A stretch of DNA of 64,000 bases from Paenibacillus sp. FSL K6-1330 (GCF_037976825.1 NZ_CP150269.1:1531501-1595500), one strand, 5' to 3'. Positions 15,479 to 28,416 are shown, counted from the stretch's first letter. Numbers and translations: made by a program. The notes: generated by a model not told the origin, from the letters alone.

Positions 15479-17224
15479 ATGAATCTTCAGGGGATCAAAG
15501 ATCGAGTGGGCCGGCTGTTCACCGGCACCTATCACAGTATACGAACGAAGCTGCTTACTTGTTTTTTAGTCGTCACCCTGATTCCGCTGTTCTCGCTTGG
15601 CGGACTTTCCTATTATCAATCCGCTAAAGTGATTAACTCCCAGTTCGGCAAATACGGCGATAATGCCGTAGCGCAGCTGGAGCAGCAGACCAGTTCGGCA
15701 TTAGGGCGGATGAAGCAGACGGCGGAAACAATTTATTCCTATTTACTGGACCCGAGCCATTCGGGGATCGGAGCCGGGACGCCATCCACATACGGCGACA
15801 TTATGGAGAAGAACGACTTCGAATCGTTATTGAAGTCTCTTCGGACGCAGCTGACAGCGGGAATTTATATCATTACGACCTCCGGCTATTACTATGGGGA
15901 GAACAATCTGGATGTGAATAAACTCGGCAATATCCCGATGTGGAGCACGAGGCCGAAGGCCTATGCCGGGACGTATTGGCTCGGTTTTTACAAACAGGAT
16001 CATTCCATTAAGAGCAGTGATAGCGATAACGTGCCGGTCATCGGGCTCGCCGTACCGATCCACCACCCGGACAAGGCTCAGGACGGCAGCATCATCCTCA
16101 TTGAGGAGAGTGCCGAGGAGCTGCTGCGCAGTTATGCCAAGTTCGAGGCCGACACGCACGCCCACCTGCTCATTACATCGCCGGACGGCACGATCGTGTA
16201 TGAGACGGATGCTCCGTATACCCCCCATGACAACGATGTGACCTGGTCCCGGACTCTTGGCGTCAACCAATGGACCATGGAAGCCAGAGTTCCGGCCAAG
16301 GCTTTCTATCAATCCTCGGGCGTTATCCGGGCGAACACGATGGTTGTTGCCATCGTCTCCTGCTTGCTTGCTTTTGGCATTGCTTATCTGTTCTCCTCCC
16401 GGTTCACCTCACGAATTCGAACCTTGAAGGACTCGATGCAGAAGGTGAGCTTTGGCAAGCTGGATACCCGTACGCCAATCGAGGGCAGGGATGAACTGGG
16501 CAGTCTCGATATGAGTTTTAACCGGATGGTTACGGGCGTGCAGACACTGATTGGCGAAGTGGAGCAGAGCGAGCGGCTGAAAAAAGAGGCGGAGCTGCGC
16601 GCATTCCATTATCAGATCAACCCTCATCTGCTGTTCAATACACTCAACTCCATCCAGTGGAAAGCCAGGCTGCAAGGCGCGGAGGACATCCGTCAGATGC
16701 TGTATCATCTGACGATGGTGCTGGAGGGGAATTTGGATATCTCGCAGGAGCTGGTCACGTTGAACAGGGAGCTGCGCATGATCGGTCACTTTTTGAAAAT
16801 CCAGGAGATCAGGTACGGCGAGGTGTTCCGTTATGAGCTGGATTGCGATGAGGCGTTTCTGCCTTATTTGATTCCACGGATGACGCTTCAGCCGCTGTTT
16901 GAAAACATTTTTTTCCATGCCTTCACCGATGGTCAGGGAGAGATACATGTCAAGGTCGAGGAGGATCATGACGAGCTGGTGCTTACGCTTCGCGATAACG
17001 GGGCCGGCATCAAGGAGGAGAAGCTCGCTCAGTTATTCTCGCCGGAGATGAAGCGGAAGGGACGCGGCGGGCTTGGCGTGCGGAACGCCGATCAGAAATT
17101 CAAGCTGCATTTTGGTCCGCTATACGGACTGAAGGTACATTCGATTAAGGGAGAAGGAACAACGATCACCATACGCTGGCCGAAAAAGGAGGAGTCTTTC
17201 AATGATGAAAGCAGGGTACTTTAA
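15479..17224 (+). CDS. YesM-type sensor histidine kinase
   Basis: This 581-residue protein has an N-terminal membrane segment (LLTCFLVVTLIPLFSLGGLSYY), a large extracellular sensor region, a second segment (MVVAIVSCLLAFGIAYLFS), a HAMP linker, and the LytS/YesM-type phosphoacceptor motif QINPHLLFNTLN with the His near residue 383. The HATPase has DNGAGIKEEKL and GRGGLGVRN. It should sense an extracellular glycan cue and phosphorylate the AraC-type regulator whose gene overlaps its 3' end by 23 bases. ATG 15479 follows GGGGAG. Confidence 0.88.
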   Translation: MNLQGIKDRVGRLFTGTYHSIRTKLLTCFLVVTLIPLFSLGGLSYYQSAKVINSQFGKYGDNAVAQLEQQTSSALGRMKQTAETIYSYLLDPSHSGIGAGTPSTYGDIMEKNDFESLLKSLRTQLTAGIYIITTSGYYYGENNLDVNKLGNIPMWSTRPKAYAGTYWLGFYKQDHSIKSSDSDNVPVIGLAVPIHHPDKAQDGSIILIEESAEELLRSYAKFEADTHAHLLITSPDGTIVYETDAPYTPHDNDVTWSRTLGVNQWTMEARVPAKAFYQSSGVIRANTMVVAIVSCLLAFGIAYLFSSRFTSRIRTLKDSMQKVSFGKLDTRTPIEGRDELGSLDMSFNRMVTGVQTLIGEVEQSERLKKEAELRAFHYQINPHLLFNTLNSIQWKARLQGAEDIRQMLYHLTMVLEGNLDISQELVTLNRELRMIGHFLKIQEIRYGEVFRYELDCDEAFLPYLIPRMTLQPLFENIFFHAFTDGQGEIHVKVEEDHDELVLTLRDNGAGIKEEKLAQLFSPEMKRKGRGGLGVRNADQKFKLHFGPLYGLKVHSIKGEGTTITIRWPKKEESFNDESRVL

Positions 17225-18377
17225 GGTGTTGATTGCCGATGATGAGAGCATTGTGCGTAAGGGACTCCGCTCCACGGTGCCGTGGGACCGATTCGGGATG
17301 GAGGTTGTGGCGGACAGCCCCAACGGTCAGGCGGCTTGGGAGGCGTTCCTGGAGTTTCGCCCGCAGGTCGTCATTACGGATATCGTCATGCCGGAGATGG
17401 ATGGAATCGAGCTTTCGCGCAAGGTGAAGGAGGTCGCGCCGGAAACCCGAATCATTCTGCTCAGCTGCCACCGGGATTTCGAGTATGCCCAAGAGGGGAT
17501 GCGGCTTGGCGCCTCGGGATATCTGCTGAAAACCGCCTTCGAGGACGAAGAACTCGAAGCGATGCTGGAAAAATTCCAGCGTGAGCTGTCCGATACGCCG
17601 TCCTACGCGCACGAGTTGGCAGAGCAGATTTCTGCTCACCTGTTTGCTTGGCTGAACGGTCATAGCGATCGATTCCCGGGAGAACTCCGGCAGCTCTGCA
17701 GCCGTGTGGGGCAGGGGGAGTGCAAGCCCATCTCCCTCTACCTGATCAAGACGGCGGGCTGCAGCAGCAATTGGGAGGGGCTGCTTCAGGAACAGGGCTC
17801 CGACGAGCCGGGTTTGCGCTGCAGCAAGCTGATTCACTACGGCGCGGACAGCTGCTATTGGGCCGTACCGGAGGAGTTTAAGGGAGCGGCGGACAGCTTG
17901 CTGGTGGAGATCAAGAGCCGGTGCGGGAAGCTCACATGGAATTCGCGGGAATGTCTTCACGATTCGGAGGATGTACAGGCAGCTTTTCAATCCTTGCATA
18001 AGGAAGCCGAGCTGGAACGGGTGTACGGTCTTAGCGGGGAGCAGTGGCCTGAGCCGATTCTGCACGCGGTCCATCTCCTGCATGAACATCCCGCGGACGA
18101 GTGGTCGGCAGCGGAGCTGGCCCAGAAGGTGGGGCTGAGCCGCAGCCATTTTTCGATCCTGTTTAAGAAAACGGTTGGCGACAGCTTCATCACATTCCAA
18201 TATAAACGCAAGCTCCGCCTCGCCTATGGCCTGCTGCGCGAAACCTCCTTAACGATGCAGGAGATCGCCGAGAAGACCGGGCTTGGCGACAGCAAATATT
18301 TCAGCAAATGGTTCAAACGCTGCACAGGCCAGACGCCAAGCCAATACCGTGCCGAACAAAAAGGGGAATCATTGTAA
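17202..18377 (+). CDS. AraC-type response regulator (YesN-like)
   Basis: This 391-residue protein has a receiver domain (VLIADDESIVRKGL; phosphoacceptor Asp in VVITDIVMPEMDG; Lys in YLLKTAF), a divergent middle region, and a C-terminal AraC double helix-turn-helix (WSAAELAQKVGLSRSHFSILFKK and MQEIAEKTGLGDSKYFSKWFK). AAGGAGG precedes ATG 17202, which overlaps the kinase gene. It probably activates the ABC transporter and hydrolase genes downstream. Confidence 0.9.
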   Translation: MMKAGYFKVLIADDESIVRKGLRSTVPWDRFGMEVVADSPNGQAAWEAFLEFRPQVVITDIVMPEMDGIELSRKVKEVAPETRIILLSCHRDFEYAQEGMRLGASGYLLKTAFEDEELEAMLEKFQRELSDTPSYAHELAEQISAHLFAWLNGHSDRFPGELRQLCSRVGQGECKPISLYLIKTAGCSSNWEGLLQEQGSDEPGLRCSKLIHYGADSCYWAVPEEFKGAADSLLVEIKSRCGKLTWNSRECLHDSEDVQAAFQSLHKEAELERVYGLSGEQWPEPILHAVHLLHEHPADEWSAAELAQKVGLSRSHFSILFKKTVGDSFITFQYKRKLRLAYGLLRETSLTMQEIAEKTGLGDSKYFSKWFKRCTGQTPSQYRAEQKGESL

Positions 18378-18442
18378 ACAAATGAACACCCGAGGACGAA
18401 AGTTCGAACAAAAATACGATCATCTGCGAATCAGCGCACGTT

Positions 18443-18482
18443 TTGAACCGCTTTCATCCGAGTTATGATGAAAGCGGTTCAA
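18443..18482 (+). promoter_or_regulatory. 16-bp inverted repeat at the promoter of the sugar-binding protein gene
   Basis: TTGAACCGCTTTCATC (18443-18458) is the exact inverse of GATGAAAGCGGTTCAA (18467-18482), with an 8-base loop. The right arm overlaps TATGAT (18464-18469) and repeats the TANNATGAAAGCGR box of the two other promoters in the cluster. It could be a double operator (CcpA or the AraC regulator) or an RNA hairpin. It lacks a T run, so it is not a normal terminator. Confidence 0.6.
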
Positions 18483-18518
18483 TTCATATCAACTCAATAC
18501 TTTAGGGGAGCTGACAAT

Positions 18519-19796
18519 ATGAAAAAGAAAATGTCATGGATCGCGTTGGTTTCGGTTATGACGTTAATGGCATCCTTGCTGGCCGCATGCGGCGGCAGCG
18601 GCGGGACCGGAGCATCGAAGGAGCCGGACGGCAATGCATCGGGCGCGGCGACAACGCTTCGCTTCGCTACCTGGGATACGGGTGATGCGCTGAAGATCGA
18701 GCAGGAGATCGCCAAGAAGTTCGAGGAATCGCATCCCGGCACGAAGGTTCAGGTGGAGGCTTATGCCGACGGATTCGATCAGAAGCTGGCCGCCGGTTTT
18801 GGCGCAGCCAATCCGCCGGACGTGATGTATATGTGGGATTTTCCGACGTATCACCAATCTCTGGAGCCGCTGGACGGCTACGCGTCCAAGGATGAGGATT
18901 TGAATATCGATGATTTTTACCAAGGATTGTTTAACTACGGCAAGATCGATAATCAGCTGTACGGAATCCCGGCGGGCTTTACGACCCGGGTGGTGTACTA
19001 CAACAAGAAGATGTTCGACGATGCGGGCATCGCCTATCCGAGCGATGGATGGACATGGAGGGAATTCCAGGAGAATGCCCAGAAGCTGACGGATAAATCC
19101 AAGAAGCAGTATGGCTTCGGCGTACGAGCCGAGAACGATACGTATGACCTCCAAGGGTTCGTATGGAGCAACGGCGGTTCCTTCATTTCCGAGGACGGCA
19201 CAACGATTGAAGGCTACATGAACAGCAAGGAAACGGCGGAAGCCATTCAGATGCTGGGCGATATGCTCAAGAACGGCTCAGCCGTCCTGACTGGAGGCAA
19301 AGGGCAGCAGAGCGGGGAGGATATTTTCAAAGCCGGCAAAATTGCCATGTGGGAGAGCGGTATCTGGCCTCTGGAATCCTTCAGGGAAGCTGGAATCGAC
19401 GTGGGTACGGTGGAAATGCCAGCCTTCGAGGGCAAGCCTGTAAAGGGCGTATTGGCCGAATCCGCGCTGTCGATAGCGAAGGATTCCAAGAACAAGGATC
19501 TGGCTTGGGAGTTCATTAAGTTCTACGTATCGGACGAAGCGATCAAAATGCGCGTGGCCGACCTTCCGGTCCGGGTCAGCGTGGTGAACGAGCTGAAGAA
19601 GGATCAGGATCCGCTCTACAAGCCGTATTACACGATGCTGGAGCGTTCGGACAATACGCCGGCCTTCCTGCTGAATCCGAAATGGAACGAAGTGAACCGC
19701 CAGCTGTCGGCAGCTGTGGAATCCGTCATGTTTGGCAGCGATGCCCAGGAGGTTCTGAACCAAGCGGTGAAGGATAGCGAACGCTATTTGAAATAA
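18519..19796 (+). CDS. Sugar ABC transporter substrate-binding lipoprotein
   Basis: This 425-residue family 1 extracellular binding protein has signal peptide MKKKMSWIALVSVMTLMASL with lipobox LLAAC. It keeps typical segments TTLRFATWDTGDALKIEQEI, FEESHPGTKVQVEAYADGFDQKLAAGFGAANPPDVMYMWD, GIPAGFTTRVVYYNKKMFDDAGI and DLPVRVSVV. It should bind an oligosaccharide outside the cell for the two permeases that follow. ATG 18519 has GGGGAG upstream. No ATPase gene is in the cluster, so a shared MsmK/MsmX-type ATPase encoded elsewhere is expected. Confidence 0.9.
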   Translation: MKKKMSWIALVSVMTLMASLLAACGGSGGTGASKEPDGNASGAATTLRFATWDTGDALKIEQEIAKKFEESHPGTKVQVEAYADGFDQKLAAGFGAANPPDVMYMWDFPTYHQSLEPLDGYASKDEDLNIDDFYQGLFNYGKIDNQLYGIPAGFTTRVVYYNKKMFDDAGIAYPSDGWTWREFQENAQKLTDKSKKQYGFGVRAENDTYDLQGFVWSNGGSFISEDGTTIEGYMNSKETAEAIQMLGDMLKNGSAVLTGGKGQQSGEDIFKAGKIAMWESGIWPLESFREAGIDVGTVEMPAFEGKPVKGVLAESALSIAKDSKNKDLAWEFIKFYVSDEAIKMRVADLPVRVSVVNELKKDQDPLYKPYYTMLERSDNTPAFLLNPKWNEVNRQLSAAVESVMFGSDAQEVLNQAVKDSERYLK

Positions 19797-19819
19797 ACGA
19801 AGAAAGAAGGTTCGCGAAT

Positions 19820-20827
19820 ATGGCCCATACTGAAGTGCCTTACTCACAACAGCAGACAGCGGCCCCGAAGCGACTTGGACCAAAACGTTGGGGTGGGGCC
19901 GTGCCCTACCTCTTCATTTTTCCATGGATATTCGGTTTTCTGGTTTTCACGCTTGGTCCGCTGCTGTTTTCCCTCGTCATTTCGTTTTTTGATTGGCCGA
20001 TCGTAGGCCAAGTGACTTTTGTCGGCATCGACAACTATGTGGAGATGTTCTCGAACGATCCGTTGTTCTGGAAATCGCTGATAGTTACGTTAAAGTTCGC
20101 GGCTTTGTTCGTTCCGCTGAACATCATCGTGGCTTTGGGACTCGCCATGCTGCTGAATCAAAAGGTGAGAGGGAGCGCGTTCTTCCGCACCGCCTTCTAC
20201 CTGCCGTCGGTCATTTCCGGCGTTGCCCTCGCCATGATCTGGTCTTGGGTGTACAGCGGGGATTACGGGATCCTGAATTTTTTCTTATCGCTTGTCGGCA
20301 TCGAAGGCCCGGACTGGCTGAACGATACGAAGTGGTCCCTGGTCGCCATGGTTATTGCAAGTCTGTGGGGACAGGGCTCGATGATGCTTATTTTTCTGGC
20401 GGGTCTCAAAGGCATTCCGAAGGACCTGTATGAGTCGGCCTCGATAGATGGAGCGGGTAAGATCAGGCAGTTCTTCAATGTGACCATCCCGATGATCACG
20501 CCGACCCTGCTGTTTAACCTGATTACGTCCATCATTGCGGCCTTCCAGCAATTGACGCTGGCGCTTCTGCTTACGGGCGGTGGCCCGCTGAAGTCGACGT
20601 TTTTCTATGCGATGTACATGTACGAGAATGCGTTCAAGTATTTCAAGATGGGTTATTCCGCAGCCAATGCCTGGTTCATGTTCCTGATCGTGCTGACGCT
20701 GACGTTCCTCGTGTTCAAGTCTTCGGAGGCCTGGGTGTTCTATGAGGGCGAGATGAAGAAGGAGAAGGCGAAGCCAAAGCGTAACAAAGCAGGCGTACCT
20801 GCCGGCAGAGAGGGGCGTTCCGCATGA
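19820..20827 (+). CDS. Sugar ABC transporter permease (MalF type)
   Basis: This 335-residue membrane protein has six or seven hydrophobic segments, starting YLFIFPWIFGFLVFTLGPLLFSLVISF. It carries the EAA-like loop YESASIDGAGKIRQFFNVTIPMITP that contacts the ATPase. A Lys/Arg-rich cytoplasmic tail ends it. AAGAAAGAAGG precedes the start, and the 3' end overlaps the next gene by four bases (ATGA). Confidence 0.9.
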   Translation: MAHTEVPYSQQQTAAPKRLGPKRWGGAVPYLFIFPWIFGFLVFTLGPLLFSLVISFFDWPIVGQVTFVGIDNYVEMFSNDPLFWKSLIVTLKFAALFVPLNIIVALGLAMLLNQKVRGSAFFRTAFYLPSVISGVALAMIWSWVYSGDYGILNFFLSLVGIEGPDWLNDTKWSLVAMVIASLWGQGSMMLIFLAGLKGIPKDLYESASIDGAGKIRQFFNVTIPMITPTLLFNLITSIIAAFQQLTLALLLTGGGPLKSTFFYAMYMYENAFKYFKMGYSAANAWFMFLIVLTLTFLVFKSSEAWVFYEGEMKKEKAKPKRNKAGVPAGREGRSA

Positions 20828-21636
20828 AAAAAGTAATCACGTACACACTGCTCATCTTGTGCTCCCTGCTGTTCATTGCGCCGCTCTTCTGGGCGATCAC
20901 GACAGCACTGAAGTCGCAGCAGGAGCTGTATCTGTTTCCTCCAAAATGGTTGCCTTCCGTGTGGAGATTCAGCAATTTCGCGGAAGCCTGGAGCATTCAG
21001 CCGTTTAACCTGTTTTTGAAAAATACGCTGATCGTGACGCTGCTGTCGACGCTCGGGCAGCTCATATCGTGCACGCTGGTGGCATACGGGTTCGCACGGT
21101 TTCAGTTCAAGGGACGGGATGCGCTATTTCTGATCGTGCTTGCCACCATGATGATTCCGTGGGAAGTGACCATGATTCCACAGTATATGGAGTTCAACTA
21201 CCTGGGTTGGATCAATACGCTCAAACCGCTCATCGTACCGTCCTGGTTTGGTTCCGCCTACTTCATTTTTCTGCTGCGCCAGTTCATCATGACCTTGCCG
21301 AAGGAGCTGGATGAAGCGGCAACGATTGACGGGGCGGGCAAAATGACGGTTTTGCTGCGGATCATCGTGCCGCTGATGGGACCCTCGCTCATTCTGGTGG
21401 CCGTGTTCCATATGATGAGCTGCTGGAACGATTATCTGGGTCCGCTCATCTTCCTGAATGATCAGACGAAATATACGCTGACGCTGGGGTTATCCCAATT
21501 TAAGGGTATGCACGGCGTCGATATGCAATCCATTATGGCGATCACCTGCCTGATCTCGATCCCGCCGCTGGCCGTATTTTTCTTTGCGCAGCGTTATATC
21601 GTTGGCGGCATTGCCACGACGGGGATCAAGGGGTAA
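20824..21636 (+). CDS. Sugar ABC transporter permease (MalG type)
   Basis: This 270-residue membrane protein has about six hydrophobic segments and the EAA motif LDEAATIDGAGKMTVLLRIIVPLMGP. It pairs with the MalF-type permease to form the channel. The ATGA overlap with the previous gene implies coupled translation. Downstream, a short palindromic repeat separates it from the beta-galactosidase gene. Confidence 0.9.
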   Translation: MKKVITYTLLILCSLLFIAPLFWAITTALKSQQELYLFPPKWLPSVWRFSNFAEAWSIQPFNLFLKNTLIVTLLSTLGQLISCTLVAYGFARFQFKGRDALFLIVLATMMIPWEVTMIPQYMEFNYLGWINTLKPLIVPSWFGSAYFIFLLRQFIMTLPKELDEAATIDGAGKMTVLLRIIVPLMGPSLILVAVFHMMSCWNDYLGPLIFLNDQTKYTLTLGLSQFKGMHGVDMQSIMAITCLISIPPLAVFFFAQRYIVGGIATTGIKG

Positions 21637-21699
21637 ACGGTGCCAATGATAAGAGGCATCCACGATTGATATGAAGCATGAAACAGCATCAGAACATAG

Positions 21700-21750
21700 A
21701 AGTGCGTGTTCAAAAAGTCATGGAAAGATGACTTTTTGAACTACCTCTAG
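21700..21750. repeat. Short form of the intergenic palindromic repeat
   Basis: AAGTGCGTGTTCAAAAAGTC and GACTTTTTGAACTACCTCT enclose only ATGGAAAGAT, giving an almost perfect hairpin. The ends match those of the 402-bp element at 14863, so this looks like the same repeat with its interior missing. It may also act as an intercistronic hairpin. Confidence 0.75.
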
Positions 21751-21758
21751 AAGACTAG

Positions 21759-24884
<3,126 letters not shown>

Positions 24885-24937
24885 CCGACTGATTTCATTT
24901 CAGATCGTGATCGGATTTTCTGGAGAAGGGGAATAAC

Positions 24938-26179
24938 ATGTCCTTTTACATCAAAGACCTGCTGCAGCTGTCTACGGGGGTGCGCCGCTTCCTTATAAGC
25001 GAGGCCTTCTATGGCATTGGAATCGGCCTCTATACACTCGTCCTGAATCTGCATCTGCTTTTTCGGGGGCTAAGGGAGGACGAAATCGGCGCGTTGGTGT
25101 CGATGGGCATTCTGATTATGGGCGTGCTCGCCATTCCGGTATCTCTGCTCGCCAACCGGACCGGAAGGAAAAAACTGCTGGTTACCGGCGTATTCTTTAT
25201 CGCCGCAGGCAATGTGCTGTTTGCTGTCAGCGATGATTTGCTGTGGTTCTATGCCGCTCAAATATTGGTGTCTACCGGCTTGACGCTGGTGGAAACGACG
25301 GAGATTCAGCTTCTCTTCCATTATTGCCGTTCCCGTAAGGAGGAGGCCCGTGCATTTTCCTTGATGTTTGCCGTCTTTACGGCTTTCACGGGTCTCGGAA
25401 CGCTGGCTGCCGGATATATCTCGAAGGGATTTGAAGGAAGCAGGGGCTATGAAGTGTCCCTTCTGCTGACCGGGCTGGTGCTTGTGCTTCATGGCGTCAT
25501 CCGGGCGTTCTGGCTGCCTTCTGAGCGCAGGGACTTGGATGAGGAAGCGCCGACGGTTTCATCTTCTAAGGGAATATCCAGGTTAACGGGGCCTCTGTCG
25601 TCCGGGACCTTATGGCTGTTCGCCGTGTTTACGGCGCTGCTCGGTGGCTGTATCGCCATGACTGGCTCATTCTTGAACGTCATCGTGAAGTTCCGCCTGG
25701 ATTGGATGGATGACCAGGTATCTTTAATTCTTGCCATCGGCGCGATCCTTCTGTTTATATGCTCATTGATGACACCGTACGTCATGGAGCGGTTCGGTTA
25801 TAACACGGCCATTATCTCGGTATTTATCGTTAATATGTTGCTGTTTGCCGCTCTATACATGATTCTCCCCGTATGGCTGTTTGTCGGGCTGTTTCTGCTG
25901 CGGGGCGGTGGCGTGACCATGCTGTCCAATCTGCTGGACAGTCTGCTGATGTCGGCTTTCAATGAGAAGGAACGTAATCTGTATGCTGGCATGCGGTCGG
26001 TATTTCGGAGTTTAGGCTCGTCCGGGGCAACTTTTGTTGCCGGACTGATCCTGGCCAGGCAGGATTATCGGCTCCCCTTTCTGGCCACGGCCGGCGTGCT
26101 GCTCCTATGCGGCCTGTATTACGTATGGTGGATTCGTCCGGTCTTATCCAAGAGATTAAACAGCGGTATCGAGCCATGA
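24938..26179 (+). CDS. MFS transporter
   Basis: This 413-residue protein has about twelve hydrophobic segments and the MFS loop motif LANRTGRKKLLVTG between segments 2 and 3. GAGAAGGGG lies before ATG 24938. It follows the beta-galactosidase by 53 bases and is closed by a terminator at 26184. It may export or import a sugar or handle by-products such as excess glucose or galactose; the substrate is not readable. Confidence 0.85.
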   Translation: MSFYIKDLLQLSTGVRRFLISEAFYGIGIGLYTLVLNLHLLFRGLREDEIGALVSMGILIMGVLAIPVSLLANRTGRKKLLVTGVFFIAAGNVLFAVSDDLLWFYAAQILVSTGLTLVETTEIQLLFHYCRSRKEEARAFSLMFAVFTAFTGLGTLAAGYISKGFEGSRGYEVSLLLTGLVLVLHGVIRAFWLPSERRDLDEEAPTVSSSKGISRLTGPLSSGTLWLFAVFTALLGGCIAMTGSFLNVIVKFRLDWMDDQVSLILAIGAILLFICSLMTPYVMERFGYNTAIISVFIVNMLLFAALYMILPVWLFVGLFLLRGGGVTMLSNLLDSLLMSAFNEKERNLYAGMRSVFRSLGSSGATFVAGLILARQDYRLPFLATAGVLLLCGLYYVWWIRPVLSKRLNSGIEP

Positions 26180-26183
26180 ATGA

Positions 26184-26226
26184 AGGGCCGTCTAAAAGGG
26201 GAATTCCCTTTTAGGCGGCCTTTTTG
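26184..26226 (+). terminator. Terminator of the glycan-use cluster
   Basis: GGCCGTCTAAAAGGG pairs with CCCTTTTAGGCGGCC around GAATT, followed by five T. The near-symmetric stem could work in both directions. Confidence 0.88.
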
Positions 26227-26323
26227 CTGATTGCAGCATGCTGTTTTCATATTCATCTTACGGCGTCGGCTTCACAGTTACAGGTTGAACCCGTATTTGT
26301 TCGAGGGAAAGTCTTTAAACATA

Positions 26324-26352
26324 TTGACATCAAAAATTGGTACATGTTTAAA
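26324..26352 (+). promoter_or_regulatory. htpG promoter
   Basis: TTGACA (26324-26329) and TTTAAA (26347-26352) are 17 bp apart, a sigma-A-type promoter. The CIRCE operator begins 11 bases after the -10 box, over the expected start site. Confidence 0.75.
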
Positions 26353-26363
26353 TAGAAGAAGTG

Positions 26364-26390
26364 TTAGCACTCTGCTGTAAAGAGTGCTAA
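26364..26390 (+). promoter_or_regulatory. CIRCE operator (HrcA-binding site)
   Basis: TTAGCACTC, nine bases, GAGTGCTAA: an exact match to the CIRCE consensus. HrcA bound here would repress htpG until heat or unfolded protein titrates GroEL. Confidence 0.93.
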
Positions 26391-26426
26391 AAGAAACCTC
26401 GTTCAGATTGGAAGGGAGATTTTTTC

Positions 26427-28304
26427 ATGGCGAAAAAACAGTTTAAAGCTGAGTCCAAACGGCTGCTCGAGATGATGATCAACTCCATCTATACGCAGCG
26501 TGAAATTTTTCTGCGTGAGCTGATTTCAAATGCCAGCGACGCGATCGACAAGATTTACTATAAAGCGCTGACCGACGACAACTTGACCTTTAACAAAGAA
26601 GATTACTACGTTAAGATTACCGCAGATAAAGCAAACCGTACGCTGACCATTACCGACACGGGGATCGGGATGACAAAGGAAGACCTCGAGAACAACCTCG
26701 GCATCATTGCGAAGAGCGGTTCCCTTGCATTCAAGAGTGAGAACGAAGCGAAGGACGGCCACAACATTATCGGCCAGTTCGGCGTTGGCTTCTATTCGGC
26801 TTTCATGGTTGCCGATGTCGTTACCGTGACCAGCAGAGCCCTCGGCAGCGACGAAGCATTCAAGTGGGAATCGGAAGGCGCGGATGGATATACCATTACG
26901 CCGGCCGAGAAGGATTCTGTCGGAACCGAGATCGTGCTTAAGATCAAAGAGAACACGGAAGACGATCAGTATGACGAGTATTTGGAAGAATATCGTCTAA
27001 GAGCGATCATCAAGAAGTACTCGGACTTCATCCGTTATCCGATCAAGATGGATGTGAAAACGCAGCGTCCGAAAGAAGATGCCGAGAATGAGTTCGAAGA
27101 AGTTCAGGAAGAGCAGACCATCAACAGCATGGTGCCGATCTGGCGCAAGAATAAAAGCGAGCTGACCGACGCGGATTACGAGAATTTCTACAATGAGAAG
27201 CGCTACGGCTTCGATAAACCGCTCAAGCACATTCATGTCAAAGCGGACGGCGCTGTTGTATACAACGCGATTTTGTTCATTCCCGAGAATACGCCATTCG
27301 ATTATTACACCAAGGAATACGAGAAAGGGCTTGAGCTGTATTCCAACGGCGTCCTGATCATGGACAAATGCGGCGACCTTCTGCCGGATTACTTCAGCTT
27401 CGTGAAAGGGATGGTCGATTCCGAGGATCTGTCGCTGAACATCTCCCGCGAGATGCTCCAGCATGATCGTCAGTTGACGCTGATCGCGAAGAACATCAAG
27501 AGCAAAGTGAAAAGCGCGCTGCAGGGCATGATGAAGGACGAACGAGACAACTATGAGAAGTTCTTCGCCTCCTTCGGCAGAGGTCTGAAATTCGGCGTCT
27601 ACAACGATTATGGCATGAACAAGGAAGATCTTCAGGATCTGCTGCTGTTCACTTCCTCCAAGGAGAAGAAGCTGGTTTCGCTGGATGAGTACGTATCGAG
27701 AATGCCGGAGGATCAGAAGTATATTTATTATGCTTCCGGTGATTCCATCGACCGGATCGAGAAGCTCCCGCAGACGGAAATGGTGCTCGATAAAGGTTAT
27801 GAAATCCTGTACTTCACCGATGATGTTGATGAGTTTGCGATCAAGATGCTCATGAAATACAAGGAGAAGGAATTCAAGTCGGTATCCAGCGGCGATCTTG
27901 GCCTCGATTCCGAGGCGGACAAACAGGAGAATGAAGCCGAAGAGAACGACAATAAGGAACTGTTTGAAGCCATGGGCAGCCTCTTGGCCGGCAAGGTGAA
28001 ATCCGTTAAAGCTTCCAAACGATTGAAATCCCATCCGGTATGCCTGTCCACGGAAGGTGATGTCTCGATTGAGATGGAGAAAATCCTGAAGGCGATGCCG
28101 AACGGACAGGATATCCAAGCCGACAAGGTGCTGGAGATTAACACGAATCATGAGGTGTTTAAATCTCTGAAAGCTCAGCAAGCGGATGAGGATAAGCTGA
28201 AGCTTTACACGAATCTGCTGTACAATCAGGCGCTGCTGATCGAAGGCTTGCCGATTGCCGATCCGGTGGAATTCACGAACGATATTTGCAAAATCATGGT
28301 GTAA
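26427..28304 (+). CDS. htpG: Molecular chaperone HtpG (bacterial Hsp90)
   Basis: This 625-residue protein is a full-length bacterial Hsp90. The N-terminal GHKL ATPase has [26 protein letters not shown] and [16 protein letters not shown]. The middle domain carries [14 protein letters not shown] with the catalytic Arg, and the C-terminal dimerisation domain ends without a eukaryotic MEEVD tail. It refolds or holds client proteins during stress. A perfect CIRCE element in its promoter indicates HrcA control, unlike Bacillus subtilis, where htpG is outside the HrcA regulon. It stands alone between two terminators. Confidence 0.97.
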   Translation: MAKKQFKAESKRLLEMMINSIYTQREIFLRELISNASDAIDKIYYKALTDDNLTFNKEDYYVKITADKANRTLTITDTGIGMTKEDLENNLGIIAKSGSLAFKSENEAKDGHNIIGQFGVGFYSAFMVADVVTVTSRALGSDEAFKWESEGADGYTITPAEKDSVGTEIVLKIKENTEDDQYDEYLEEYRLRAIIKKYSDFIRYPIKMDVKTQRPKEDAENEFEEVQEEQTINSMVPIWRKNKSELTDADYENFYNEKRYGFDKPLKHIHVKADGAVVYNAILFIPENTPFDYYTKEYEKGLELYSNGVLIMDKCGDLLPDYFSFVKGMVDSEDLSLNISREMLQHDRQLTLIAKNIKSKVKSALQGMMKDERDNYEKFFASFGRGLKFGVYNDYGMNKEDLQDLLLFTSSKEKKLVSLDEYVSRMPEDQKYIYYASGDSIDRIEKLPQTEMVLDKGYEILYFTDDVDEFAIKMLMKYKEKEFKSVSSGDLGLDSEADKQENEAEENDNKELFEAMGSLLAGKVKSVKASKRLKSHPVCLSTEGDVSIEMEKILKAMPNGQDIQADKVLEINTNHEVFKSLKAQQADEDKLKLYTNLLYNQALLIEGLPIADPVEFTNDICKIMV

Positions 28305-28335
28305 CCGGCGCAGCTGGATTATAAGATAATAACAA

Positions 28336-28386
28336 ACAAACCTGAAACTCTGGTGTAAGGTACCAGGGAATCGGGTTTGTTTTTTT
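28336..28386 (+). terminator. htpG terminator
   Basis: ACAAACC pairs with GGTTTGT, with an inner CTGGT/ACCAG stem, followed by T residues. Confidence 0.8.
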
Positions 28387-28416
28387 GTACATCTAATCTC
28401 AGTGCAGTGTAGATCG

